Notes: generated from the letters alone by a model not told the origin. Positions 8,537 through 17,187 are shown, counted from the first letter of the stretch. The stretch is 64,000 bases of DNA from Brevinematales bacterium (GCA_020052515.1 JAGVOW010000105.1:1-64000); one strand, 5' to 3'. Numbers and translations are program-made.

Positions 8537-10321
8537 ATGAAGAAAGTGTTAGTAAGTGTTTTGAGCGCTTTTGTAGCGCTGGCTTTTCTGGCGGGCTGTA
8601 CAAAAGCTCCTGATGGAAAAGGTGATTCTAGTTCCAGTGCTGGCCTGCCCAGCGGCTATGGCTATTTGAGCCTGGCTGTCAGCTTGAACGGTACAATGGG
8701 GAATATCCTATCCTGGATTAATCCTGTTGTGGATACGGCTGGTATTGTTTCTTATCAGATTACCATTTCTGGTACCGGTATGGCAAATATTGTTACTAAT
8801 GGCGGGTCTTCGATATCTATACCCATTCCAGCAGGAAAGAATAGGGTTGTAATGGTAGAAGGTAGAGATGGCGGCGGAGTTTTTGTGCCTGGAGCCAAGT
8901 TCTTTAGCTATGGCGATATTGTTGCTGGCGTTACTACAACGATTACCGTAAACTGGAATACGACTCCGGCAGGCGGAATCTTGAGCGCCCTTCTGGGATT
9001 GTCTGTTAGTTTAAATGATGTAAACGCGGCTGCTTTACAGACCTTGGTGAATTCTTCAACTGAGAAGAAACTTATTGATTTTGTTTCAAACGCGAATATT
9101 TACAAAACGGTAACAAATTTCGCTAGCCCTTTGGTTCTCTATACGCCAGGAAGGATTCTGGGAAGGCTTTTTGCGAGCGATGGTACAACTCCTTTAGCGG
9201 CTAATTATCAGGTAAAGGTAAGAGATTACCTTTCTCCGGCGACTCTGGATAACGCAGCCGGCTATTATACAAATGCTAATGTTGTGCCCGGCAGCAATGT
9301 AACAGTACAGGCCTATAATGGCAGCTCGTTAATTGCTACCACAAATGCTGCAGTCGCAAATGGACAGACAGTGGTATTGAATATAACCACTTCTGTATCT
9401 CCAAATCAGGCAGGGACAGGCGGAATCATTATCAATTTAGGTACAAACCAGCTGGTGGCGAATGCCGGCGCGGATTTCAACGCGTACATTGGTTATACAA
9501 GCTATCTGAATGGGACAAATAGTATCGGGGCAAGCACTTACTTATGGTATCAAACTGCAGGCCCTGAAAACATGCTGATTAATAACGCTGCCTCAAATAT
9601 TGCTAACTTCAATCCAACGGCTATAGGAACTAACGAGTTTACTTTGCTTGTTGGAGATGGGAGTGATTTTCAAGCTGATACAGTAAAGGCTTTTGTTTAT
9701 GCTGTTACACCTCTGGCGCAGGGGTTTGAAAATGGAACAAATGGACAGCTTTCTCCGGATTGGTTTAGTTATGGAACAACTTTTACAGCAAGGATTACGA
9801 ATATAGCTATTTACGGAACAAAGGGCTATTTTGTTTCGGGAAGCACTCCGAGTGGTTATTCTATCGGCGGTACGGCAACAGCTGTAGGCAGAATTATTCC
9901 TGCGAGCGGAAGCTGGGATGCTGTGGATTTGACTTCTTACGCTAAATTAAGACTTCATATCCGGAATCTGGATGTAGCAAATTCAGCAAGCAATAAGCTT
10001 TCTATTGCGTTTGTTGACAATCAATCAAACCTTATGAGCGGTGGAGATGGAATCTACGCAAACTGGGATTCGCATAATTACCCGCCTCTTAATCCAAACT
10101 GGCAGGGAGACGGCTGGTATGAGATTAATATGACATATTCTGGTACGGTTCAGTCTAATAGTACCGCGAATCAATTCAACAAGGATCTTTTCAATGGCGT
10201 TCAAATCGGTACTTTTGACTGGTCGCGTGTTTCCAAAATCAAGATTACTCTTGGCGCTACAGGAGCTGGTGCAGGAGCAGGTTCTTTTGTTGTAGACGAA
10301 CTGATGTTTATCAACAAATAA
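8537..10321 (+). CDS. Lipoprotein with C-terminal jelly-roll-like domain, paralogous to the next gene
   Basis: A 594-residue protein with a clear lipobox (LAFLAGC, Cys at about residue 21) and an AGGAGG ribosome binding site. Residues about 45-130 and 190-290 have the beta-rich pattern of Ig-like/carboxypeptidase-regulatory-like modules, and residues about 310-390 resemble a PKD/Ig-like repeat. The last 200 residues, from QGFENGTNGQLSPDW to FVVDELMF, are shared with the 10387 lipoprotein. Common landmarks are the LTSYAKLRLHIRN strand, NKLSIAFVDN, the SNSTANQFNKD(L/R)(F)NG segment and a closing VVDE strand. Such a domain is likely a carbohydrate- or surface-binding jelly roll, but no family is assigned with confidence. 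Confidence 0.75.
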   Translation: MKKVLVSVLSAFVALAFLAGCTKAPDGKGDSSSSAGLPSGYGYLSLAVSLNGTMGNILSWINPVVDTAGIVSYQITISGTGMANIVTNGGSSISIPIPAGKNRVVMVEGRDGGGVFVPGAKFFSYGDIVAGVTTTITVNWNTTPAGGILSALLGLSVSLNDVNAAALQTLVNSSTEKKLIDFVSNANIYKTVTNFASPLVLYTPGRILGRLFASDGTTPLAANYQVKVRDYLSPATLDNAAGYYTNANVVPGSNVTVQAYNGSSLIATTNAAVANGQTVVLNITTSVSPNQAGTGGIIINLGTNQLVANAGADFNAYIGYTSYLNGTNSIGASTYLWYQTAGPENMLINNAASNIANFNPTAIGTNEFTLLVGDGSDFQADTVKAFVYAVTPLAQGFENGTNGQLSPDWFSYGTTFTARITNIAIYGTKGYFVSGSTPSGYSIGGTATAVGRIIPASGSWDAVDLTSYAKLRLHIRNLDVANSASNKLSIAFVDNQSNLMSGGDGIYANWDSHNYPPLNPNWQGDGWYEINMTYSGTVQSNSTANQFNKDLFNGVQIGTFDWSRVSKIKITLGATGAGAGAGSFVVDELMFINK

Positions 10322-10335
10322 TAGACTATTTATTT

Positions 10336-10363
10336 CTTCCGGGACGCTTATGCGTTCCGGAAG
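10336..10363 (+). terminator. Intercistronic 12-bp hairpin without T-tract
   Basis: CTTCCGGGACGC pairs with GCGTTCCGGAAG (one G-T pair) over a 4-nt loop between the two paralogous lipoprotein genes. With no U-run it is more likely an mRNA-stabilising or attenuating hairpin than a full terminator. Confidence 0.55.
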
Positions 10364-10386
10364 ATAATTAAAGAGGAAGAAAGAAT

Positions 10387-11166
10387 ATGAAAAAATATTT
10401 TTTAATGGGTATTCCTTTTCTTTTTTTTATTTCTTGCGCGGGTTTACAAACTGTCGATGGAAATGGGACCGGCACAACTAGTTCAACAAACAGCATAGTT
10501 CTTTCGGATGTTTTGTTGACAGATGGATTTGAAACCACCTCTTTAGGAGAATCTCCTGCCAATTTAAATGCGACAAATGAAAATTGGTGGAGGGCCGGGA
10601 CAACATATGGCTCTTACTCTGTTTATGTTACCAATGTTTATTTTTCAGAGGGCGCAAAAAGCCTTTTTTTAAACGGTAATTGTACAACTAACTACTGGAT
10701 ACTTTCAACCGGTACTTCGGTGGATAAAATGGTGCCAGGAGGCGCTGGTACAGGAGCGCCCGTTGACTTGACTGGTTTCTCCAGATTAAGATTCTTCTTT
10801 ACCTGCCTATTTTCTGCGAAATCAAAATTATCAATTTCTTTTATGGATAACAATTTATCAGATCCGAGCAACTCTGCTAGCGGGACTGTGGCAAAATGGG
10901 ACTCTAATGGATATCCGACTTTCTGGATAAATTCTACTCCGGTAGAACCCGGTGCCTGGATTGAAGTTCAGCTAAAATGGTCTGGAAGTGATCAAAGCAA
11001 TTCTAATTCCAATCAATTTAATCGGGATAGATACAATGGAAGGCAAGATACTACTAACTTTGACTGGCACAGTGTCGTGAATTTTACGATTTCTGTAGGT
11101 GCCACTGATTCCCCAGGAGATGGCCAGGGCACTTATGTAATAGACGAAATAATGTTATTAAGATAG
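10387..11166 (+). CDS. Lipoprotein made mostly of the jelly-roll-like domain shared with the previous gene
   Basis: A 259-residue protein with signal peptide and lipobox (FFISC, Cys about residue 18), preceded by an AAGAGGAAGAAAG leader. After a short Thr/Ser/Asn linker the rest matches the C-terminal domain of the 8537 product: FSRLRFFF, SKLSISFMDNN, the SNSNSNQFNRDRYNGRQ segment, FDWHSVV, and a terminal YVIDEIML strand. It is separated from its paralogue only by a hairpin, so both are probably co-transcribed. The role is unknown; surface binding of glycans is a guess from the fold pattern. Confidence 0.7.
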   Translation: MKKYFLMGIPFLFFISCAGLQTVDGNGTGTTSSTNSIVLSDVLLTDGFETTSLGESPANLNATNENWWRAGTTYGSYSVYVTNVYFSEGAKSLFLNGNCTTNYWILSTGTSVDKMVPGGAGTGAPVDLTGFSRLRFFFTCLFSAKSKLSISFMDNNLSDPSNSASGTVAKWDSNGYPTFWINSTPVEPGAWIEVQLKWSGSDQSNSNSNQFNRDRYNGRQDTTNFDWHSVVNFTISVGATDSPGDGQGTYVIDEIMLLR

Positions 11167-11208
11167 AAGAGGCTCTTATTTTTTTAAGTGAGAGTCATCT
11201 TTAACCTC

Positions 11209-11240
11209 ATCCCCCCGCTTTATCACGGGGGGATTTTTTG
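11209..11240 (+). terminator. Rho-independent terminator of the paired lipoprotein genes
   Basis: ATCCCCCCG (11209-11217) pairs with CGGGGGGAT (11226-11234) around an 8-nt loop and is followed by T6. Confidence 0.9.
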
Positions 11241-11297
11241 CGTTTTTGTGAAACAAAGCTTAAAATATTTTAACTAGGGTTTTTTGGAGAGCGGATC

Positions 11298-11918
11298 ATG
11301 TTCAAAATGGTATTTGACTATACGGTGTCTTTGTTTGTGATTATTGATCCTTTTGTTTCATTGATCATATTACTTTCATTACTGCCGCAATCGCATGAGA
11401 AAAATATGATCCATATTGCTTTTAAATCCTCTCTCGCGGTATTTATTGGAAGTTCAGTCTGCATCTTGTTAGGTGGATTGGTATTGAAGATATTTGGAGT
11501 GGATGTTCCTTCTTTTAAAATTATGGGTGGAGTTATCTTGCTTCTTCTGGCTATTCAAATGGTTCAGGCGAGAATAAGCGGTACGCGCTATGTCCAGAAT
11601 GAGGCGGATGAAGCGCGGAGGAAAGCGGATATATCTATTTCACCGCTGGCGATCCCTGGCACTCTTGGCCCTGGGACTATTACGACGATTCTTATTTACC
11701 GTAACCAGGCAAGCTGGCAGCAAATTGTCGCGCTTTTTATTGCGGTTTTGATTAACTGCGTGATTCTTTACATTGTTTTTGTCAATGCGCGCCGGCTGGA
11801 AAAAGCGCTCAGCAAAACAGCCCTTAATGTCTTCACCCGTCTAATGGGGTTGGTAGTAGGGTCAATTGCTTTCCAGTTCATTGTCTCCGGCGCGAAGGAA
11901 CTCTGGTTCAAGCCTTAG
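11298..11918 (+). CDS. MarC-family integral membrane protein
   Basis: A 206-residue protein with six likely membrane segments and the MarC-family pattern: an N-terminal IDPFVSLIILLSLLP segment and the central SPLAIPGTLGPGTITT motif. Family members are inner-membrane proteins of uncertain function; the old link to antibiotic resistance was not confirmed. Its stop codon overlaps the convergent barrel gene by 4 bp. Confidence 0.88.
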   Translation: MFKMVFDYTVSLFVIIDPFVSLIILLSLLPQSHEKNMIHIAFKSSLAVFIGSSVCILLGGLVLKIFGVDVPSFKIMGGVILLLLAIQMVQARISGTRYVQNEADEARRKADISISPLAIPGTLGPGTITTILIYRNQASWQQIVALFIAVLINCVILYIVFVNARRLEKALSKTALNVFTRLMGLVVGSIAFQFIVSGAKELWFKP

Positions 11919-12631
11919 AATTTATAATATACTCCAATGCCTGTATTAACCACTATACCAAGAAGAAAACCCGGTACACCAGCGAAATCCTGAGCGAGTT
12001 CTCCCAGTGCGTTTATTCCCGGGTGCCCGATGATATGGTAGCTACGCAGGAATATATCCAGTCCTACAGTATCCTGTCCGGATAGGTCAATCTGCCAGCC
12101 AAGAGCGTAAGTAAAAACAAAATAAGGGCCGCGCCAAACGTCAAAAGAAGTCCCCACATTCTGGCCAGTTAAGAGATCGTAAAAAGATTCGCCCGGATTG
12201 GTAGTTTTACCGGATCCATGGAAGGGTAAAAATCCTAAACCAGCGTTAATATAAAAAACGGGGCTAAGGTAAAATTGGATCTCTCCAACAATCGGCACCA
12301 TCTCAATAGAGGCGGAATTGCCGCCCTCGTTGTAGTGAAAGATAGGGATAAACGCGGTGTGCAAACCTAAGGCTACTTGTGAATTAATAGAATAAAGAAA
12401 ATCCCCGGTTAATGTAAGCGCGCTGGTGTATGCCAAGGAATTTGCGCTTTGCGCGTAAATTAAGAATCCCATTAAACCAGGATAAATTCCCCAGCCGATA
12501 TTGCCCTTAATCAGGAATTTTTTTGAAGCCACTGTTCCGCTATTTGTCGAATTTTCAGCAGCAAAAGCAGAAGAACAGCAAATAACAATGAGTAATAAAA
12601 CCAAAACCCACCCTTTCCTCATAATCCTCAT
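11915..12631 (-). CDS. Predicted outer-membrane beta-barrel protein
   Basis: A 238-residue protein with a signal peptide cleaved near CSSAFA-AE. Alternating amphipathic strands rich in Gly, Tyr and Phe end in VYYKF, the terminal Phe being the usual signal for barrel assembly. GGAGG five bases before the ATG supports the first start; a second ATG three codons in is less well placed. It follows prfA by 18 bp, so it is probably the last gene of the lipB-lipA-prfA unit. The substrate is unknown. Confidence 0.7.
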   Translation of the reverse strand: MRIMRKGWVLVLLLIVICCSSAFAAENSTNSGTVASKKFLIKGNIGWGIYPGLMGFLIYAQSANSLAYTSALTLTGDFLYSINSQVALGLHTAFIPIFHYNEGGNSASIEMVPIVGEIQFYLSPVFYINAGLGFLPFHGSGKTTNPGESFYDLLTGQNVGTSFDVWRGPYFVFTYALGWQIDLSGQDTVGLDIFLRSYHIIGHPGINALGELAQDFAGVPGFLLGIVVNTGIGVYYKF

Positions 12632-12649
12632 AAGATCCTCCCTTTTGTT

Positions 12650-13711
12650 TTATCCCAAAGATTTCAAGAGCTCTTCCTGTTCGCTCATAATACAGGCATT
12701 GATCAGTTCATTACAGTCGCCATTCATGATCATATCCAGCTTGTAAAGTGTCAAGCTTATGCGGTGATCTGTCAAACGGTTTTGCGGAAAGTTGTAAGTA
12801 CGGATTTTTTCGCTCCGGTCGCCGGAACGGATAGCGCTTCGGCGCAGAGTTGTTTCTGTTTGAGCTTTCTTTTGTAATTCAACGTCCAGGAGTTTTGCCC
12901 GTAAAATTCGCATCGCGCTGGCCCGGTTCTGCAGCTGAGAGCGCTCTTCCTGGCAAGCCACTACAATTCCGGAAGGGGCATGAGTAATGCGGACAGCGGA
13001 ATCCGTTTTATTGATATATTGCCCACCTGCCCCGCTGGCGCGAAAAACATCTACTTTCAAGTCTTTTGGATCAATCTGGACATCGACTTCATCCGCCTCT
13101 GGGAGTACTACCACGGAAGCTGTAGAGGTGTGAATTCTTCCGCCTGCTTCCGTTACTGGAATCCGCTGAACTCGGTGCACGCCGCTTTCAAATTTAAAAT
13201 GCCCATAAACATCCTTGCCCTTGACTGAAAAAACCACTTCTTTGTAGCCGCCCAGGCCGGTATCATTGAAGTCCAGGACTTCCAACCGCCAGCGTTTTAT
13301 CTCAGCGTAGCGCGAGTACATTCGAAATAAATCGCCGGCAAAAATAGCGGCTTCGTCTCCCCCGGTTCCGGCGCGGATTTCGACAATAATGTTCTTTGAT
13401 TCCATTTCGTCTTTCGGAAGAAGCATGGAGAGAATTTCTTTTTCAAAAACTTCTTTTTTTTGGTTTAATTGATCCAGGTCTTCTTTTGCCATTTTTTTAA
13501 TTTCATCGTCTTCATTAGAATTTAATAGTTCCAAATTATTAGCTATTTCTTTTTCTGCTTTTGCCACTTCATGGTATTTTTCTACTAATGGCTGTAAATC
13601 CGCGCGGTCCTTGGCCAATTTAATGTATTCCTGGCCGGTGGGCTGCATTCTTGAAAGTTTTTCGCCCATTTCCTCATACTTTTTGACCAATTCAAGAGCC
13701 TTAAGATGCAT
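12650..13711 (-). CDS. prfA: Peptide chain release factor 1
   Basis: Recognises UAA and UAG. At 353 residues it has the normal length. GGQ, the peptidyl-tRNA hydrolysis motif, is at 229-231 in GASGAGGQYINKT. The tripeptide stop-codon anticodon is PVT at 185-187, of the PxT type that identifies RF1 rather than RF2. AGGAG five bases before the ATG fits the start. The GGQ Gln is the substrate of PrmC, encoded at 7130-7969. Confidence 0.97.
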   Translation of the reverse strand: MHLKALELVKKYEEMGEKLSRMQPTGQEYIKLAKDRADLQPLVEKYHEVAKAEKEIANNLELLNSNEDDEIKKMAKEDLDQLNQKKEVFEKEILSMLLPKDEMESKNIIVEIRAGTGGDEAAIFAGDLFRMYSRYAEIKRWRLEVLDFNDTGLGGYKEVVFSVKGKDVYGHFKFESGVHRVQRIPVTEAGGRIHTSTASVVVLPEADEVDVQIDPKDLKVDVFRASGAGGQYINKTDSAVRITHAPSGIVVACQEERSQLQNRASAMRILRAKLLDVELQKKAQTETTLRRSAIRSGDRSEKIRTYNFPQNRLTDHRISLTLYKLDMIMNGDCNELINACIMSEQEELLKSLG

Positions 13712-13723
13712 AAAAACTCCTTT

Positions 13724-13777
13724 GCCTCACCCCCGGCCCCCTCTCCATCGCAATGAAGAGGGGGCCGGGGGTGAGGC
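13724..13777. repeat. GC-rich palindromic repeat (GTGAGG family), 21-bp perfect stem
   Basis: Arms 13724-13744 and 13757-13777 (GCCTCACCCCCGGCC... and complement) form a perfect 21-bp stem with a 12-nt loop between lipA and prfA. The same GCCTCA-CCCC/GGGG-TGAGGC ends recur at 48606-48700 and partly at 50521-50557, so this is a dispersed family. Confidence 0.85.
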
Positions 13778-13813
13778 GCATATATTATAACAAGAAATCT
13801 TCATTTTTGCTAG

Positions 13814-14671
13814 TTATTCTGCAAAGGAAGCCAGTTTTTCCGCATGGTAAGAACTTCGGACTAATGGCCCGCAAGCCGCGTCCCGGAAGCCAAATTGAAG
13901 AGCGGCTTTTTTATATTTTTCAAAGATTTCAGGAGTAATGTATTCTTGAATGGGATAATGATGACTCGAAGGAGCAAGATATTGCCCAATAGTTACCAGA
14001 TCGCAGCCGGAATTTCTTAAGTCTTTTAAAACTTCTATAATTTCGGCTTCTTTTTCTCCCAGCCCTACCATAATGCCGGATTTAGTCAAAATATTTGGGC
14101 GGATCGTTTTAGTTTTCGCAATCAATTCTAGTGAACGTTTATAGATAGCTTTTGGCCGGACTAAAGGATAAAGCCTGGGGACAGTTTCTACATTATGATT
14201 GATCACATCAGGAGCAGCTTCAATAATTTTCTTAAGAGCATCCCAATTGCCCTGTAGATCGGGTATGAGAAGCTCTGTTAAAATATCCCCGCTTTTTTCT
14301 CTTATTTTTTGCATGGTTTGTATAAAATGAGATGCACCGCCATCAGAGAGGTCATCCCTCGTAACGGAAGTAATCACTACGTATTTTAATTTCATTTCGG
14401 CGGCCGCAAGCGCGACATGCGCTGGTTCATTCGGGTCCAGGGTTTCTGGTATTCCCTTTGAGATGTTGCAGAAAGTACAGTTCCGGGTACAAGTATTTCC
14501 CATGATCATAAAAGCGGCTGTCTTTTGCCCAAAGCATTCCATGCGATTGGGGCAATTGGCCTCCTGGCAAACGGTGTGAATTAAAAGCTTAGAGATCACT
14601 TTTTCTGTATAAGCGGCGCTCCCGCCTTTTGGAAGTTTGACTTTAAGCCAGTCCGGCTTTCGTGAAACCAT
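13814..14671 (-). CDS. lipA: Lipoyl synthase
   Basis: A radical-SAM enzyme that inserts two sulfurs into octanoyl groups on carrier proteins. Both cluster motifs are present: the auxiliary cluster CxxxxCxxxxxC (CQEANCPNRMEC) and the radical-SAM CxxxCxxC (CTRNCTFC). The 285-residue length is normal. AAGGAA precedes the ATG. It lies 27 bp downstream of lipB, with a palindromic repeat in the gap. Confidence 0.97.
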   Translation of the reverse strand: MVSRKPDWLKVKLPKGGSAAYTEKVISKLLIHTVCQEANCPNRMECFGQKTAAFMIMGNTCTRNCTFCNISKGIPETLDPNEPAHVALAAAEMKLKYVVITSVTRDDLSDGGASHFIQTMQKIREKSGDILTELLIPDLQGNWDALKKIIEAAPDVINHNVETVPRLYPLVRPKAIYKRSLELIAKTKTIRPNILTKSGIMVGLGEKEAEIIEVLKDLRNSGCDLVTIGQYLAPSSHHYPIQEYITPEIFEKYKKAALQFGFRDAACGPLVRSSYHAEKLASFAE

Positions 14672-14684
14672 TATTTGTTCCTTG

Positions 14685-14720
14685 GAGTATAGGCGCGGTT
14701 AATTAACCGCGCCTATACTC
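14685..14720. repeat. Dispersed TAGGCG palindrome, copy 1 (36-bp perfect palindrome at lipB 3' end)
   Basis: The 18-bp arm GAGTATAGGCGCGGTTAA is followed directly by its exact complement. The core (TAGGCGCGGTTAA and mirror) recurs at 27506-27547 and 52574-52599, with a half copy at 42003-42020. The flanking bases (GAGTA/TACTC) differ from other copies yet remain complementary. The element encodes the last residues and stop codon of lipB. Confidence 0.9.
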
Positions 14721-15388
14721 TGTTCATAAAAGAGCTTTTTATCTGCCACATTTTGCTCCACACAAAAAGTCTTGCAGAAATAAGCGGCAACCATCTTTTC
14801 CAGGCCTTCGAAATCCTGTTTCTTCCCCAGTATTTTCTCCAGAGAAGTCACACCCTTATCTGAAATTCCGCAGGGATTAATCCATTGAAAATGAGCCAGA
14901 TTGGTATTTACATTAAAAGCAAAACCATGCATCGTTATCCCATGCTGGACCGCAATGCCGATAGCCGCTATTTTTTCATCTCCCACCCACACCCCGGTAT
15001 AATCTTTCCCGCCGCTTTTTGCGAAAATTTCGAATTCCTTTTTCAGCAAATCTATCAAGGCGTTTTCTATTTTATTCACAAATTCTTTTACAGAAATATG
15101 GCTTTCTTTCAAGTCGAAAATGGGGTAGCCGACGATCTGCCCTGGCCCATGGTAGGTTATATCACCGCCGCGGTTAATTTGATGGATGCTTACCTTCATT
15201 TTGTTTAAATCATCCCGCGAGGCTAAAACATTGGATATTTTGCCCCGAATTCCCAGGGTAATTACCGGCGGGTGTTCCACAATTAACAGGGTGTCGGCGG
15301 CATTTTTTTTTATTCGAAGCTGGAAAATTTTTTCCTGAAGTTGCAAAGCTTCCGGGTATTTTGTTTTGCCTAAATAAATAACATTCAT
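14699..15388 (-). CDS. lipB: Octanoyltransferase (lipoate-protein ligase B)
   Basis: Transfers octanoate from ACP to lipoyl domains, the step before LipA. The 229-residue protein shows the family landmarks RGGDITYHGPGQIVGYPI and the catalytic-Cys segment NPCGISDKGVTSL. The last five codons and the TAA lie inside a dispersed palindrome (14685-14720), so its C-terminus (SIGAVN) is repeat-encoded. No ribosome binding site is present. A TTGATT-17-TATAAT promoter ends five bases before the ATG, so the mRNA may be leaderless. Confidence 0.95.
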   Translation of the reverse strand: MNVIYLGKTKYPEALQLQEKIFQLRIKKNAADTLLIVEHPPVITLGIRGKISNVLASRDDLNKMKVSIHQINRGGDITYHGPGQIVGYPIFDLKESHISVKEFVNKIENALIDLLKKEFEIFAKSGGKDYTGVWVGDEKIAAIGIAVQHGITMHGFAFNVNTNLAHFQWINPCGISDKGVTSLEKILGKKQDFEGLEKMVAAYFCKTFCVEQNVADKKLFYEQSIGAVN

Positions 15389-15393
15389 AAGAT

Positions 15394-15422
15394 ATTATAA
15401 CTGAAAAATGCCTTTTAATCAA
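15394..15422 (-). promoter_or_regulatory. Sigma-70-type promoter of lipB, implying a leaderless transcript
   Basis: On the minus strand TTGATT (15422-15417), a 17-bp spacer and a perfect TATAAT (15399-15394) are followed by only five bases before the lipB ATG (15388). The expected start of transcription falls on the ATG itself. Confidence 0.7.
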
Positions 15423-15463
15423 TTGCCAGAGGGAGAATGCAGTTCAAAATAACCTTTCCAGCA

Positions 15464-15491
15464 TTGACTAAAGTTGATTTTATTTTAAAAT
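15464..15491 (+). promoter_or_regulatory. Sigma-70-type promoter of the kinase-like gene
   Basis: TTGACT (15464-15469), a 16-bp spacer and TAAAAT (15486-15491) lie directly upstream of AGGAGG and the ATG at 15510. The leader would be very short. Confidence 0.55.
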
Positions 15492-15509
15492 TAAAAGCAG
15501 GAGGCAAAG

Positions 15510-17066
15510 ATGACTCCGCAGGAGACAGAGAAGCAGATTGAAATGCTGAAGTTAGAACTTAAGAAAAAAGATGAATATATTGATCATCTGGAGAAATTGT
15601 CGGAAGCTTATACCAATTTATCCGAGCTTTATAATCAGGAATTGCTGGATGCCGATAGAACATTAAAGGCGCATGAAATAATCCAGAATATGATGACCCA
15701 GGAGCGTCGGAAAGCGGAAGAATTGATAAAGGTTCATGAGAATTTGCAGCTTCTCAGCGATGAAGAAAAGAAGCATGCTGAAGAAACTATAAAGGCCCAT
15801 GAGAAAATTCAAGAGCTCAACGATATGGAAAAGCGAGAGAAAGACATTTTATTAAGAGCTCAGCAAAATATTTCTAATTTATCCGAACAGGAACTTATAG
15901 AAAAAGACAGTATTATTAAAGAAGTTATGGAAATATATAAAAAAATCAACGCGATTCTGGATTTGAATGAGCTTTTGAAAAGTATCTTAAATACGGTTGT
16001 GAAAACAACAGGAGCGCAAAGAGGAGTCTTATTCCTGAATGAAGAAAATAATATGGCCCCAAAGATTTTCAGCGCTATAAAGCTGGAAGACATTCAGGAT
16101 AAAAATTTCAAAAATTCTTTAGAGATTATCAATTCAGTAGTAAAGGACAGAAAAAGCAGTCTTATTCAGGAGCATGGCGAAGGTAAATTCGCAGTTATCT
16201 GCGCGCCTCTTTTGTTTGAAGAGCATCTCCTGGGAGTTCTTTACGTGGATGCCCGGTCGTCGCAGATTGTTTTCCGGCAAAATGATCTATACTCTACAGA
16301 AATATTTTGCTCAGAAGCGGCTATTTCTATTCATAATTCTATGCAATATGAGGCTATGAAAACCAAGAACGGCGAATTGCTCCGGCTGGTCAATATGAAA
16401 AACATGTTTGTGTCGCTTTTGTCAGATGATATTAATAAACCCTTGAAATCTATACAGGATAATTTGTTGAAGGTTTCGCTGCTTGATAAAGGTGAGCCGC
16501 AGAAGCAGTATTTGAAAAACACGCTGTCGTTGGTGGAAAAAATTCAGAATACGCTTACCAAAGTCCTTCAGATGGGTATGCTGGAAAAGTCAGTAGATGA
16601 GCTGTTTAGCGAAACCTTTGATTTCCGGACTCTGATTGACAGAGTTTTAAAGAACCAAACACAGGGGATTAAAGAAAAAAATATCAAATTTCATATTGAT
16701 CTCTCCCGGGGATTCGAAGAATTTCATGGCAATTCCCTGCTGCTCAGAGTTGTTTTAGACGAACTGATCAGCAATTCTATTTTTTACAATAAAGAGAATG
16801 GATTAGTTGCTATAAGGGGCAGAGAGAATGATCAGCATCTTACTCTGGAAATAGAGGATACAGGCCATGGTATTAAAGAAGAAAATTTAGAAAAAATATT
16901 CGGCCAATTTTATCGTACGGAAGAATCCTCAAATTTAAATTCTATGGGAGCAGGTCTGGGCCTTTTTATGGCAAGGAATATTGCGAAGTATTATGGCGGG
17001 GATATTTCTGTTAAAAGCAAATACGGCAAAGGCAGCGTTTTTATTGTTACGCTTCTGAATCATTGA
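15510..17066 (+). CDS. Coiled-coil/GAF/histidine-kinase-like protein lacking the phospho-acceptor His
   Basis: A soluble 518-residue protein. Residues 1-50 are coiled coil. Residues 51-134 hold four 21-residue repeats (three heptads each), opening TLKAHE, LIKVHE, TIKAHE and LLRAQQ. A GAF domain follows at about 145-280, then a dimerisation-like helix pair (about 290-360) and a HATPase domain (about 370-516). The ATPase motifs are intact: N box around N422, G1 DTGHGI (450-455), F box GQFYRT and G2 GAGLGLF. The H box reads LLSDDINKPL (303-312), with Asp306 where the phosphorylated His is expected. It may be an ATP-binding sensor or scaffold, or a kinase with another acceptor. No receiver gene is adjacent. 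Confidence 0.85.
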   Translation: MTPQETEKQIEMLKLELKKKDEYIDHLEKLSEAYTNLSELYNQELLDADRTLKAHEIIQNMMTQERRKAEELIKVHENLQLLSDEEKKHAEETIKAHEKIQELNDMEKREKDILLRAQQNISNLSEQELIEKDSIIKEVMEIYKKINAILDLNELLKSILNTVVKTTGAQRGVLFLNEENNMAPKIFSAIKLEDIQDKNFKNSLEIINSVVKDRKSSLIQEHGEGKFAVICAPLLFEEHLLGVLYVDARSSQIVFRQNDLYSTEIFCSEAAISIHNSMQYEAMKTKNGELLRLVNMKNMFVSLLSDDINKPLKSIQDNLLKVSLLDKGEPQKQYLKNTLSLVEKIQNTLTKVLQMGMLEKSVDELFSETFDFRTLIDRVLKNQTQGIKEKNIKFHIDLSRGFEEFHGNSLLLRVVLDELISNSIFYNKENGLVAIRGRENDQHLTLEIEDTGHGIKEENLEKIFGQFYRTEESSNLNSMGAGLGLFMARNIAKYYGGDISVKSKYGKGSVFIVTLLNH

Positions 17067-17187
17067 CAAGCGCGCAGCTTGACCCAATTATAATAGTATA
17101 TTAACATAATACAATGAATTATACCCTTGAGAGCGGAGCTAAAACATCTTCTCTGCGATAAATTTTCGATTTTGGAGCAAAATTCGT

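Noticed and set aside
13724..13777. GC-rich palindrome as a simple terminator of lipA
   Set aside because: No U-run, and the same element lies upstream of other genes (48606, 50521), so it is a dispersed repeat.
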